DNA of 64,000 nt. It comes from Mytilus galloprovincialis (Eukaryota > Mollusca > Bivalvia > Mytilida > Mytilidae). A program made the translations under genes and the position numbers. The stretch lies in contig NC_134845.1 of the NCBI RefSeq assembly GCF_965363235.1, forward strand, positions 20,896,524 through 20,960,523, in the 5' to 3' direction. Shown piece by piece: positions 1 through 11,836 of the stretch. The notes under the pieces are model-generated. The model saw nothing but the letters and a program-made list of their open reading frames with translations. It was not told the origin of the DNA and did no database searches. The stretch's first letter is position 1. Each line of letters starts with the position of its first letter.

Positions 1-810
1 AAACGAATCCTTATTTATCTCACAATAGTCTAATAGATTAAATCATAATTACCTTATATCAAAGTGTTAATGGATTGATGATATTGCGAGTACGGAAAGT
101 AAGTAAAGTTACAATTAGTTTTAAAAGGAAACTGAAGAAGGATGAACGTCAACAGTTTAAAACGGAGACATTCAAGGCCGGCTTTTTACGCACTTTCATC
201 TTATTGTTGGACATTTGGTGACAGGGTTTTTATATAATAAAATTGCTGCGCATATCTCAATATTTATTGGTAGATCTAAAATTATTGAGACAATCTTGAC
301 AATTTCAGAAACTTTTTTTTTTTGTCTAATTATTTGATTGATTGGTTGATGGGATGTTTACGCCAATGTCATCACTTTGGGCTATTTGTTGCGGTCAGTT
401 TGACCTGGTGGAGGAAGCCTGAATGTCCGTAGAGAACCATCAACCTCTGGAAGGAATACTCCTTTGTTGTTTATTATGTTGAATATTGAATGTTGAATAT
501 GGAACCAACTTGACATAAAAAAACCAACACAATTATTAGAGCAACATGAGGCAATAGTTGCAGTCTAGTGCCCTAGAAAGATGAACAATTTTTTTTCTGC
601 TAGATAAACTCGTCAATATTGACATTATATTTAACTAATGGTGTAAAAGATTAAATCTTGAATTGAAATTTTAATGGAGTGACGATGTTGTAACTGCTAT
701 TCACAGAAAAGTAAATTCGTTTACAATCGTAAGAAGAGGGTTTTGCATGGCAAAAACGTTGCCTCTGGTTTCATGTCTCCTCAACAGTTATTTACAGATG
801 ATTGCGATTG

Positions 811-888
<78 letters not shown>

Positions 889-1010
889 CAAGTTGGCGAT
901 CTGTAAGGACTTGTAAACAAAATCCATGTATGTGAAGGGGGCACATGGTACGCTTGAAATGAACTCATTTTGATTTCATGGAACAAAAGAATTCTGGAAA
1001 AACAACCGTT
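1..1010 (+). repeat. Diverged copy of the X-Y block (X0-Y0)
   Basis: Positions 1-470 match 9430-9900, 10610-11060 and 16800-17240. Shared text includes 'GTAAGTAAAGTTACAATTAG', 'AACGGAGACATTCAAGG' and 'CACTTTCATCT'. Positions 660-1010 match the Y block at 16080-16760 and 17650-18330 ('AATCGTAAGAAGA', 'ACGTTGCCTCT', 'CTTGTAAACAAAATCC'). It is the most diverged copy. It lacks the repeat found inside Y1 and Y2 at 16300-16690 and 17880-18250, so it preserves an approximate empty site for that insertion. No coding potential is visible. Confidence 0.75.
813..885. repeat. (TA)n microsatellite
   Basis: About 73 bases of uninterrupted TA dinucleotides. The equivalent positions in Y1 (16206-16217) and Y2 (17785-17796) have only about five or six TA units, so the tract expanded in this copy. 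The Tyr-Ile dipeptide ORFs here are artefacts of the tract. Confidence 0.97.
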
Positions 1011-1099
1011 TAAGGATTTAAAATTCTACAAATACAAATAGTTTTTCTCGAAGACCATCTTTTTATTATTTTATTATAATAATATTTTCAAAATTGTGT

Positions 1100-1800
1100 G
1101 ATTCCTTCCTGATTAATTTATTAATTTTTTCAGATAATCTAATAAACATTTTTTTGTGTGCATAGTTGTCTCAATTCATGTTATATTTCTGTAAATTACA
1201 TTGACACTTTTCCTAAAAAAAAGACAATATGTGTATGCGCAAACCGAATTACACAGAAAAAGAAAGGACGTCTAAAAGGTCAAAATATGGTCTGCTTAAT
1301 GAAATAAATATCCAAATACTTCGTCATTGATATATTTTTAACTATAAAGTATACCATCTTGACATGTTACAACCTTTAATTTAATTTCTTTTTTATTTCA
1401 TAGTGTGTTTCGTCGTTAGAATATTAGTTTTATACAAAGCATTTTTTTCGATAAAGTAGGAATATAAGTGTTTGTGGATTCAAACAAATGTCCTCATAAA
1501 AACCGTTTCCCAACAGGCGATCAAGCTCTTGTGGAAAAACGCATTTTAACGCTATATGTATTATTTTCTATGACAAAACCGGGTCTTGCTTGCTTTTTGA
1601 AATGTAAGTACGAAACCAGTTTTACACATTGACTAAACTGAGTCCAAATTTTCAGCCGGGGTTGTTATCCAGCCCAATCTACATACGAGAACATTTTCCA
1701 TCATTTTCCATCATGAACATTTTTATTATCCAAGTCACTGCACACGTAAATATATTGTATGAGTTTGCATATAATGTCAAACATTTGCTCTTATTTAAAT
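1100..1800 (+). repeat. Duplicated segment, left copy (partner 18750-19960)
   Basis: The order of matching blocks is kept in both copies: 'TTGTCTCAATT..TGTTATATTTCTGTAAATT', 'ATACCATCTTGACAT', 'GTTACAACCTTTA', 'TGTTTGTGGATTCA', 'GGCGATCAAGCTC', 'ATGACAAAACCGGGTC' and 'CAAGTCACTG.ACACGTAAAT'. The right copy carries about 590 extra bases (18976-19564) between 'CTTGACAT' and 'GTTACAACC'. No gene seen. Confidence 0.75.
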
Positions 1801-1802
1801 AT

Positions 1803-2345
1803 AATGTTGTATGATTGCCGATGAGACAAATCTCCAGAAGATACCAAAATGACACAGAAATTAACAACTATAGGTCACCGTACGGCCTTCAACAATGAGT
1901 AAAGCCCATACCGCATAGTCAGTTATAAAAGGCCTCGAATTACAATGTAAAACAATTAAAACGAGAAAACAAACGGCATAGTTTATGTACAAAAATAAAT
2001 GAGAAACAAATATGTAACACACGAACAAACGACAACCACTGAATTACAGGCTCCTGACTTGGGACAGGCACATGTATACAGAATGTTTCGGGGTTCAACA
2101 TTTTAGCGGGATATTAACCCTCCCCTAGCCTGGGCCTGTTGTGTATCAGTAAAACATAAGAACGAACTATAAAAATCAGTTACAAAAGGCTTAACTCATC
2201 AGATGGATACAAATACAACAACTACATAAATGTACGTTACCGGGTACTTGTATATCCCAACAACAAAAAGACCATTAGTACAGATCTGAGAGAACTCACA
2301 GTTTCTGACAGCTAGTTCAAAGCCACTAACACCTTATAAAAATTC
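1803..2345 (+). repeat. Mussel interspersed repeat, family M1, plus orientation
   Basis: Contains the hallmark series 'TATGATTGCC.ATGAGACAA', 'ATTAACAACTATAGGTCACC', 'GTACGGCCTTCAACAATGAG', 'GGCTCCTGACTTGGGACAGG' and 'GACAGCTAGTTCAAAGCC'. The same series recurs at 33250-33800 (plus) and, reversed, at 3050-3480, 5050-5330, 30290-30660 and 56340-56780. I recognise it as abundant in mussel DNA. It has no intact coding frame. Confidence 0.85.
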
Positions 2346-2399
2346 ATGCATCTAAGACTAAATTATCAAGCAGTACACATCAAGCATCCAATGGATTTA

Positions 2400-3650
2400 G
2401 TGTAAAGAGTCATAAACAGTCGGAGAAAAACATGAGTTTTAGAACAGCATCATAAATATGCTACGTACATTCTTGATTACTACCATGTGTTGTTCGGTAA
2501 AGGTTAAAAAAAATGATACCTTTATTTTTTTGGTAACTTTTTTTAATGCTCACTCTTTTTGAAGTATTTGAAGTGGAAAATGCCAGGGCTTATCTTTTTT
2601 TTAGCTCATTTGAGCTACATATTTAATCATCAAGTAAAATGTGGTATGATAACCAATGGGACAACTTTACATGATAGAATATTGTAAATTCAGAAATTAT
2701 TGCGAGGTTTTTATTATTTCGAATAATGCGACAGAGTTGTAAACGCAATAATTAAAACTCGCATTTTGTAATATCTTAACTGAATTAAGCATGACTTTTC
2801 TCAAAATCGTAATAATTAAAATCGCATTTAATTTAAAATGACAAAATCGCAATAATAAATGAACGCAATAATTTCTGAATATACAGTAACTGAAATAAAG
2901 CTTAAGATCACCAACTATAGGTCACCGTAAATCACTAATGAAGCTTTGAATGCGTGCACTGCAGTATCAAAACTGAAAACGTAAGATCTGAAAGTAATAA
3001 CCATCTTATATTTTTTCTTCTCTTAAAACTAAGCCTATGTTGTTCTCATGTTTCTAATGGCAGGAAAATATGATTTGTTTTGTCAGTTGTAAAGGGCTTT
3101 GAACTAGCTGTCAGTAACTGTGTGTACTCTCATGTCTATAGTGTGTGTCAATTTATATACTTTGTACCGATCTGAGGAGTTTATCCCTTTTCCACTGATT
3201 TTTTTAGTTTGTACTGAGTCACTATTATCTTAATTTAGTTTAACTTCGCCACATTCTGTATGTGCTTGTTCTAATTTAGGAGCCTGTAATTAAGTTGTTG
3301 TCATTTACGTTTTTTGTAGTTTGTTGCTGAACATCATATTTAGTTTCAGTTTGTAGTTTTAAACTCATATAAGGTCGTAAGTTTTTCCGTTTCGACTGTT
3401 TTACACTTCCCTTTTTATAGCTTATCCGGTGTTTTTTTTTGAAGGCCGTACGATGACGTATTGTCATTTGGTTTCTAATTTTTGAGTAATATAAATGCTA
3501 GCTGTTAAAATACCTTTTGACAGATTTTATTATAATCTAGCCCAAAGTACTCTTCCATTAACCCTGCATCCGCCGTTATTCGTTAACTTTTACAATTGTA
3601 TCTTATTCTCTGAAATCCATCGCCCGCTCGGAACAAAACCAATCATCAAC
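2400..3650. repeat. Locally repeated block, copy 1, with reversed M1 fragment
   Basis: Segments such as 'AGCTACAT', 'ATAAAGCTTAAG.TCACCAACTATAGGTCACC', 'TGCAGTATC', and the end block 'TAATCTAG.CCAAAGTAC..TT.CAATAACC.TGCATCC' recur at about 4600-5590 and 20600-22150. A reversed M1 fragment lies at 3050-3480. I see no gene. Confidence 0.65.
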
Positions 3651-4390
3651 AGATAATACCGGTGTTCTTAGGATGATGATGTTACAAATTTGTAAATGAG
3701 GGATGAGTGCTCACAATATAAAATTAAGAAGATGTGGTATGATTGCCAGTAAAACACCCATCATGTAGTTTTGTGCGTGTGTTTAGTTCATTTCATCTGT
3801 ATTTTAGTTTTGTAATTGTATCGTTATGAATCAGCCATTACAATGTATAACACCTATATCCACATCATTCGAACTCTAAGACTTGTTGGTTGTTATCTCA
3901 TCATACATTCTAGCCCGAGATAAAAAATTAAACATGATAAAAATAAAGAGATTATATGACTGCCAAAAAGAAAAGTATCCACCAAGTAAGACCAATGGAT
4001 GAGAATTTATTCTATTACAGAATCTATAAAAAAAAATGTCCTCCATCATGTTCGTTGAAGCATAGTTAACCTAGATGACAATATTCACGGATTACGAGCA
4101 AAATTGGAGTATCAAAAATAAATATAAAGATATTCTCAACTAGAACTTAATTCTATCCGATGTATTTCTATACTGTACTGGTTACTAGAACTTCAGATAT
4201 ACCAAACCAGAAACTTAATATCTGAGAAACAATCAATATCTGCTCTCCATTGTAGATTCTGTATTTTTGTTCTGCAAGGATCACCAGTGTTTCACCTTTT
4301 TTTCGTACTTGTATTACCAAAATATGTATTCTACAAAGTTTGTGCGTAAGAGTAATCTTGTTTTAATAATGTACGTATTTCCAGTATGCG
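3650..4390. other. No gene or recognised repeat seen
   Basis: A+T-rich, with no long open frame, conserved motif or inverted repeat that I can identify. Confidence 0.5.
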
Positions 4391-4399
4391 ATTTTTGAC

Positions 4400-5600
4400 C
4401 GTGTATATATTGGAGAAAAAAGCGTAACGGTCTGTAGAAAATATAAAAAAATCTGCATAATATCAAAATGAACACACGTTAAAAATGAACCTTCAATATG
4501 CTATAAAATTTCCAGGTTACCCTAACTGGACACATAATTCTGGACCTGAGAAAATTAACATGGCACTTACAGGTACATGTATGTGGGTCGTAATGTGGTA
4601 TTGTATAATTTCCAAAACTAGTTTCAGAATAGCATCATAAACACGGTACGCGCATTCGTGAATACAGTCATGTGTGATTCGGTAGTGGTTGAATAATATT
4701 TCGATATTTTTATTCCTTGAAGTTCAGTATTTTGTGATTTTACTTTTAATATTTTATTTAATATTCACTTTTTAAAAAGTAAATGGAAATGGAAAAAGCA
4801 GGGGCCTATCTATTTTAAGCTCATTGAAGCTACATTTTTAACATAAAAAAAAATGCGGTATGATTGCCAATGAAACAACTGATCATCAGAGATAACTAAT
4901 ATAAAGCTTGATGTTATCAATCATAGATCATCGTCAATCAATTATTATTAAGCTTGGATGTGTATACTGCAGTATCCCAATTGCAAATTTAAGGTTTTAA
5001 ATTAAAATAAATTTATATTTTCTCTGTTTTTTTAAATTAAACCTATGTTGTTATCATGTTTCGAATGCCTTGAACTAGCTGTCAGCAACGGCGTGCACTC
5101 TCGGGTCTATATTGTGTGTCTTTTTGTTAGTTTTTTATACTTTGTATTGATCTGATGAATTAAGCCCGTTTCAGCTGACTTTTATAGTTTTTTTCTCTTG
5201 CACCATTGTCCCCTTTAATTTTGGCGCCATCAAACAAGTTAAGCTTTGACACATGATGCCTGTCCCAAGTCAGGATCCTGTAATTAAGTGGTTGCTGAAA
5301 ATCATATTTCGGTTTTTTTATTTATTCATGTGGTGTCTGGTTTTTAAGAAATGCTAGCTGTTTAAAAGTAATTTTGACAGATTTTTATTATAGTCTAGTC
5401 CAAAGAACTCTTGCAATAACCTTGCATCCGTCGTTGTCCGGAGAAAAAAACAATCAACAACAGATAATTATCCTTCTTAGGTTGAATGTTACACATTTGT
5501 TATGGAGGGATAAGTGCTCACAATATGAAATCAATAAGATATGTGGTATGATTGCGAGTTATCACACCTATCCTGTAAGGTTCGGATGTAAAACCATCTG
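4400..5600. repeat. Locally repeated block, copy 2
   Basis: 4430-4710 matches 20225-20470: 'AAAATCTGCAT..ATATCA.AA.GAACACA', 'TAATTTCCAAAACTAGTTT' and 'CGC.CATTCGTGAAT'. 4800-5590 matches copy 1 and copy 3, ending in the shared block with 'TCTAGTCCAAAG.ACTCTTGCAATAACC'. A reversed M1 fragment lies at 5050-5330. Confidence 0.7.
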
Positions 5601-5864
5601 ATCTTTTTCTCTGTTATGTAAATTACAAACATGTTGTTGTTATGTTTCTACTGACAGATACAATTAACCCTGAGCTCGCAACAACATGGCGCCCGTCGTC
5701 TTCTATTAACCTTTACAATCACTTTATTTTTAAAATCCGATGCCACGGATAGTTTTTACTTGTCAGACCCACAATACCGTATCGATTGTGACAATATTGT
5801 TGGTGAGTAAAATTTTGTATGAACGACACGACGTGTGTCACCGGTAGAACAGGAAATTGTTGCC

Positions 5865-5966
5865 ATGGCAGCTGTTTGTTTTGCTTTATCGCGGTTAGTG
5901 TTGGTTTTCATTGAAACCGTTAATTCTTGTGCAATACAATTGGATTATCATCCGAAGTATGTAAAG
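5865..5966 (+). CDS. Candidate first exon: signal peptide (weakly supported)
   Basis: A 34-codon open stretch starts at an ATG in a strong animal initiation context (GCCATGG) and ends at AAG|GTAAAAATC, a usable 5' splice site in phase 0. Residues 1-23 (MAAVCFALSRLVLVFIETV, then NSCA) resemble a signal peptide cut near the Ala at residue 23, and the last eleven residues are polar. No following exon could be found in the window, so this may be a gene whose other exons I missed, a decayed exon, or chance. A short upstream open frame begins at an ATG in 'AACATGGCGCCCG' near 5684. Confidence 0.3.
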
Positions 5967-6620
5967 GTAAAAATCTCGTTTATCCTCGCCCTGTACAAGC
6001 TTGTTCGAACTAACAGTGTGTCAAAACGTTGTGTTACATAAATAATATGTATCGATGTTTTGTGTTTGTATTTGCCTTTGTTGTATGATAAGACCTTGGG
6101 CAATTCTTAATCGCTAGTGGAACACAAATTGTGAGCGTTCAGGAGCACACGAATTCACCCTTGTTTTTTTATGGGGTCCTTTATTTTCGGAGCAATGTAT
6201 TGTTTATTTTTTCGTCTTTCCATCGTTTTTTTTCAAATAGTAATGTGATGGTGTTACTGTTGGACATCTCGGTCATTTTGTAAGCAACCTTATTTCAAGT
6301 GTCGACAGGTCGATAACAAAGAATTTAAGATGAGATCCTGTATACTTAATTAGATATGGAATGTATTTACTATGAGTGTCATATTTTTTGTCACCTGTAA
6401 CGGAAGCTGGCGAATTCAAAAGCATACATGTCAAGAGAACCAATAAAAAAGATTCATACAAAAGTATATACAAATATTTATCATTATATTAATATCCTAT
6501 TCTTATTAATTAATTGAATATCGGCATTTTTATGATACATCTATGAAGACAAGCTTGATAAAACTTATATAGTCAGAGTCAAGATATACAAATGAATCAA
6601 AGAAATAATTATAACCAGTT

Positions 6621-6896
6621 TCAAATAAGATTAAAGTAATCTTTGCACGAAGAGGTAGAGTCATCGCATTTATGCGCACACTCAAAACATATCACTCGAC
6701 AGTAATTCGTACATCTCCTGTACTCTTTTTCGTGATCATCATTGGGACTGGGACGATAATAACCGGATATACATTCTTTAGAACATCCAAGAGCAGTCGT
6801 AATACATTGCTTTGTGCAGATAACAGCAGATGTTCCGCCTATCAATATCAAGACGATACAAACCATGGTAACACTTGTCCTTAGTTTTAATCCCAT
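6621..6896 (-). CDS. Small secreted peptide with ten cysteines, function unknown
   Basis: A 91-residue protein. I chose the ATG at 6896 because it directly follows a good 3' splice site (TTATTTTCCAG|ATG), which implies a 5' untranslated exon further upstream. Residues 1-24 form a clear signal peptide: a basic start (GLKLR), a hydrophobic core (VCIVLILIGG) and a small-residue cleavage site (TSA|VIC). The mature part of about 67 residues has ten Cys, spaced C-x3-C-x6-C-x3-C-x19-C-x3-C-x3-C-x2-C-x3-C-x6-C, which predicts five disulphide bonds. Repeated C-x3-C pairs are typical of helices tied by disulphides. The pattern does not match the mussel mytilin, myticin, mytimycin or defensin scaffolds as I know them. 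A defence peptide or another extracellular ligand would fit, but this is inference. Confidence 0.75.
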   Translation of the reverse strand: MGLKLRTSVTMVCIVLILIGGTSAVICTKQCITTALGCSKECISGYYRPSPNDDHEKEYRRCTNYCRVICFECAHKCDDSTSSCKDYFNLI

Positions 6897-6910
6897 CTGG
6901 AAAATAATCA
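6885..6910 (-). promoter_or_regulatory. 3' splice site before the ten-Cys peptide exon
   Basis: On the minus strand a pyrimidine-rich stretch ending TTTTCCAG abuts the initiation codon at 6896. This makes the in-frame upstream Met residues unlikely starts, because they would lie in the intron. Confidence 0.6.
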
Positions 6911-6999
6911 AAGTTATAATCAATGTATTTGGTAATGACATCATGTATTTTCAAACCTTTCTCAACATTCAATGTTTCCGTCATCGAAAATCAAAATGA

Positions 7000-8360
7000 C
7001 ATTTTTGTTTCTATGTTTAGCACATATATAATATATTGATATAGTGATTATAGTGCACACCTTCTATTTTATTGTATGAACGGAATTGGTGAGTGTATGA
7101 TCTACCCCCTTATTAAAAGTTTACTACGTGATGTATTGTATAATCTGATATCAAGTTTGTAGAGTTTAGTATGACTTCTATGTTAATGTTTGAGTATGAT
7201 TTGCTGTTATTAAAGTTTTTGATATATAACCATATTTGTTTTAATATTTTTTTTTTTTTTTTTATAAAGCGATAACTTTTTATTTCATTTTTCTAAACCT
7301 ATATACAGAGACTGAAAACAAGTAAAAATCTCAGAATTAAATGTTAAGTACATATTTAAAAGCCTTTGTTCTTTCACAATACCAATATCTAAAATAATTT
7401 TATCAAATTGCAGCTTGAATTCATCTATAAAAACGTCTCAACAATGGACGGCTATTTTTGTTCGATGACGCCTTATTAAGACATAATAAGGTTCAAACCA
7501 TTTTCATTTATATTCGAGCCCACTTACGAGTCTTATATAATAAACTTAACGCGTCCTTGTCGTACCAAATCTTAAGTTTGGTATCTTTGATGTGATTTTG
7601 TTTATCGATTTTAATGGTGTATGGAGTTTTCTCAAAAGCCTTTTTTCGACTTAGTAGATAAACCATATAACATAATAGTATATCAATAACTCGTATTATG
7701 ACATATCAATGATGCACCGTGGCTTTGTGTTTTTTATTAAGTATTGTCTGACATAAATGTTTTTATCAAAGTTGAGCATTCACGTGTTTCTGTTAATGTG
7801 AAAAAAAACACACTTTAGCGTGTGTATTTATAGTGGTAATCTATTAGTGTTTCATATTAGACAAAAAGGTTTGTGTTTTAAATAAATATTTCGGATTAGC
7901 CAATATTTTTCGCAGTGTATGAATATATTGAGTTTGATATTATATATGTCAATAGCACGGGATATTTTTAGCGCGAATAGTTTTCTTGTTAAAGTAAGTT
8001 AAAGAATATTGTCATTCTAAGCTCATATACAGAACAGTGCAGTTAAACTTTGATGAAGGAGTTCCCCCTCCCCGATTAAAGTTTATATTTTTGTAATGTT
8101 TTTACGCATAGACATTAACTACCGGTATGCCATTCTTTGATTAATACAAGACCTTTAAATGTGTATTTATATTATATAAGTTCTCACTTTGATTGTCTAC
8201 TTTGCTTCTCAGCGATGTCGCCGTATCCTGATAAAATTATTTCATTTTATTTAATAAAATAATCAAACTTTAAGTAAGCAGCTCATGCTGGCGAGCTGTT
8301 CCTATGAAACAAGTGTTCGTTTTTATTTCATCAATATTTTATATTCGTTTGAGGTAACAA
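7000..8360. other. No gene seen
   Basis: A+T-rich DNA with a poly-T run at about 7241-7263 and no supported open frame or repeat family. Confidence 0.5.
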
Positions 8361-8364
8361 ATTA

Positions 8365-8660
8365 GAATATAAGGAAATGTGTTATGATTGATAACAAGAC
8401 TTTTATCCACCAGAGACTAAGATCTATAGAAAAAACTATAAACCAGGCCTTCAACAATTTACTAATGATTAAAGCCCATACAGCATAATAAGCTATAAAA
8501 TGTAAGAATATTACGAAATATAAAACAAAAAAAAAATAAATACACATTGACAATATATATGATATACATTATCAAACGGCGATCACTTAATTGCATGCTC
8601 CAGATTTGGGGAAAAAGACATAATAAATTTGGCAGGTTCAAACGTGTTTTCGGGTGCTGG
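8365..8660 (+). repeat. M1-family mussel repeat, truncated and diverged
   Basis: 'ATGTGTTATGATTG', 'CAGGCCTTCAACAAT', 'TAAAGCCCATAC.GCATA' and 'GCATGCTCCAGATTTGGG' follow the order of the fuller copy at 1803-2345. Confidence 0.7.
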
Positions 8661-8984
8661 TTTAAAATTTAAAATGAAGTATTGTCATTATTCTATGGCT
8701 TGCTTTATAACAAAATAATGTTCACGAATAAAACTGTTTTAAGACCTCAAACCATTTAAAAGATTTGGCTTGTGTGATTGCCAATTCTTCACGCTTATAA
8801 ATTTAAAAATATCAAACATCTAAATAACATATGTTTTATAACCTCAATTCTTATGCATATCCAATTACAGAAAGTACCTAGGCCAAATGAAAGGTCTTGT
8901 CTGGCTTTATAACTATTTTGATCTGAGCGTCATTGAGGAGTCTGGCGTATTAAATTATAATCCTTGTACCTTTGATAACTAATT

Positions 8985-9340
8985 AGATAACACACAACCA
9001 CAAACAAAACAGTACAATAATAAGACATTGCAAACAATGAAGCAAACCATGATGTGAAGTGCTAAGAAAAGAGTGGCAAATAAAAGCAACAGTATTATAC
9101 CGCTGTTCGAAATTCATAAATCGATTGAGAAAAAACAAACAAATCCGGGTTACAAACTCAAACTGAGGGAAACACATTAAATATCAGTGGAGAACTACGA
9201 CACAACAGAAACACACTAAACTATAAAAATGTCCATTTCCTGACTTTTTAAGAACAAAATGGTCGGTTTAACCTGATTTTGTGGCATGCCAAACCTCCCG
9301 CTTTTATGGCAATGTTACATATAACATTAAAATGACAACA
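8985..9340 (+). repeat. Mussel interspersed repeat, family M2
   Basis: Blocks 'TACCGCTGTTCGAAATTCATAAATCGATTGAGAA', 'CCGGGTTACAAACTCAAACTGAGG' and 'ACCTGATTTTGTGGC..GCCAAACCTC' recur at 43236-43490 and, reversed, at 49500-49880. The three copies sit in unrelated surroundings, so this is a dispersed repeat. Confidence 0.75.
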
Positions 9341-9429
9341 TTACATGACAGGACTACAATACAAAAAAATGGGAGAACATAAAGGACAGAGAAACACACG
9401 AATTATAGCTAGCAAAGGCTAACTCTTCA

Positions 9430-9900
9430 AAATCGTACATTTTAAACAGATCTTAATTTATCTTACAATAGTTTAACAGATTAAATCATATTTACCTTCA
9501 ATCAACGTGATGATATTGCGAATACTGAAAGTAAGTGAATTTACAATTAGTTTTAAAAGGAAACTATAAAGGGATGTACGTCAACAGTTTAAAACGGAGA
9601 CATTCAAGGGCGCCTTTTTACGCACTTTCATCTCATTGTTGGACATTTGGTGATAGGATTTTTTTAAATAAAGTTGCTGCGCATATCTCAAAAGTTATGA
9701 ATAGATATAAACTTGAGACACTCTTAGTATTTTGAGAAACTTTTTCTTTTATTTGTAATGATTTGATTGATTGAAATTTGAAGGTCAATTTCAGCGCTTT
9801 TGGCTATTTCGGGGCTGTCAGTTTGTACATTGTGGAAGAACCCTGAATGCCCGAAGAGAACCACCGACCTTTGGAAGGAATTCTTTTTTGTGTGTGTATT
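9430..9900 (+). repeat. X-block copy without its Y partner
   Basis: Closely matches the X parts at 1-470 and 10610-11060, including 'GGATGTACGTCAACA' and 'GCGCCTTTTTACGCACTTTCATCTCATTGTTGGACATTTGGTGATAGG'-like text. Diverges after about 9900, before the 'GGTGTTTGTATCGACC' segment of X1 and X2. Confidence 0.8.
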
Positions 9901-10610
9901 GTATGGGTTATAACCAAATGCTTTTCCATATGCGAATGATGCTTCAAATAATCATGGATATCCCGTTTTTGCTTGCAATTTTAAGCAAGCGATATGTTTG
10001 CAAAATGAAATGAAAAGGACGTGTGAGGTAAAAGATTATGAGATAAATACAATATTTTTATTCAATTTGGAAATTGAGAGCTTTCTTCTGTTAAAGTTTG
10101 TCTGGAACAGTTCGGGACCACTTGGTTTTCTGACGTCATTTCCATGGTTAGTTTCAAAATACAAACTGTAAACATGCGCCTGAGAAATTTACATTCAATC
10201 AAAATCTGTTTTCAACATTAATCATTCGTTTTTTCAGCATTGGAATTCAAAATTTCAAGTTTTGCGTAGTAATAGAAGTTTCTTTACGAATACGACGGTT
10301 TTTAAGACCTCAAACTATTTGAAGGAATTGCCTTTGAGGTTGCCAAACCGTTTAGTGAATAAAAATGAAACCGCAAAATAACATATTTTTATAACCTCGT
10401 TTAGCCTCATTTCTTAATCATTTACAAAATTAATTCTTTTTTACAGGAAATGTAATTGGAAGCAGACAGAAATTGCCAAGGCCAACTGAAAGGGCTTAAA
10501 TAAGATACAACCGCCAACAAAGCAGTATACTAATTACACATTAAACAAAATTAAGCAAAAATGATGCGAGATGCTCCGGAGAGGTAATTTTCTGATCAAA
10601 CAAACTCTAA
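9900..10610. other. No gene seen
   Basis: A+T-rich spacer between two X copies. No supported open frame. 10310-10500 is weakly similar to 8740-8900 ('AAGACCTCAAAC.ATTT', 'TTGCCAA'). Confidence 0.45.
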
Positions 10611-11343
10611 ATCGTGTTTTTTAAATGGACCCTAATTTATTTTATAATAGTTTTATAGATAAAATCATATTTACCTTCAATTAACGTGCAAATGGATTGA
10701 CCTCGATATTATGACTACTGAAAGTAAGTAAAGTTACAATAAGTTTTAAAAGGAAACTGTAGAAGGATGTACGTCAACATATTAAAACGGAGACATTCAA
10801 GGGCGCCTTTTTGCGCACTTTCATCTCATTGTTGGACATTTGGTGATAGGATTTTTGTAAAATGAAATAACTGCGCATATCGTGATGTGTATTGGTAGAT
10901 CTAAATTTGAGACAATCTTCGTACTTAAAAAAAAAATATTCTTGTATGTCTAATAATTTGATTGGTTAATTGATGGAATTGTTTTGCCAATTTCAGCATT
11001 ATGGCTATTTCGGGGCGGTCAGTTAGTACTGGTGGAGGCAACCTGAATGCCTTTAAGGTGTTTGTATCGACCTGTTTACGCATGGTTACGAATAGTTACG
11101 AGTAAGTTACGAGTATTTTATAGTCCGTCTGTTCTGCACCTTTTATACCTTTCCCTAAATCGTAAAGTATACAATCATATATGTTGGGAAAGTACTTGTT
11201 TCTATACGTAAAGTGGTCAACATAGCTAGTTACAATATATACGTAAAGCAACGTAACATGCCTCAAATAAAATCGTACGCAATACTTAAGTAATTGTAAT
11301 GATACAGAAATACAGAAATAATCCGTAAACACTTAGTAAACTA
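10610..11343 (+). repeat. X1, first copy of the tandemly duplicated X block
   Basis: Nearly identical to 16800-17527, including the 3' half with 'AAGGTGTTTGTATCGACCTG' and 'TTAGTAAACT'. The 78-codon open frames on the minus strand (11096-11332 and 17280-17516) differ at only a few residues, but they resemble no known protein and lie inside the repeat, so I do not call them genes. Ends at the TA target of the inserted element. Confidence 0.9.
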
Positions 11344-11369
11344 CAGTACTTGCAACCTTAGGCGTTACT
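11344..11369 (+). repeat. Left terminal inverted repeat of the 4.6 kb element
   Basis: Twenty-six bases matching the right end exactly in reverse complement. Similarity then breaks down into the shared GATCGG-type motif cluster. Confidence 0.95.
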
Positions 11370-11836
11370 GTTTGACGTGAACTTGACTGATCGGTGAATG
11401 ATCGGTGACGGATGTTTGACTGATCGATGAGTGATCGGTGATCGGTGACCCATAGGATCCGTCAGATAAGTCAAATAACCTATGTGAGAGTTACCCTGAC
11501 AACTGTCACCGATCGATCAGTAAATTAATTTATGCACGGATCGGACGGATACGTATATATTTAAAATTCTTATGTAAACCGAACTCCACAGTTTTTACAA
11601 TCGCTGAACGCGGACCTCTACGAAGACACCTTAATTTACACGTTATAATTTGTAATAAAATTAGTTGCAATAAAAAAGTAAAAATAGTTTAACAGAATAA
11701 GATGCTTAGAACGTTAAATTGTTTGTGTTGATTAATATTTTCGTATTAAATATTATAAACATCAGAGTCATATAATCATAATTGTATTATATGACTCAGT
11801 TAACATGAACTTATTTCTACGAAATTGGTTATTGTT

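Noticed and set aside
747-986. Open frames with long Tyr-Ile runs on both strands
   Set aside because: Pure product of the (TA)n microsatellite.
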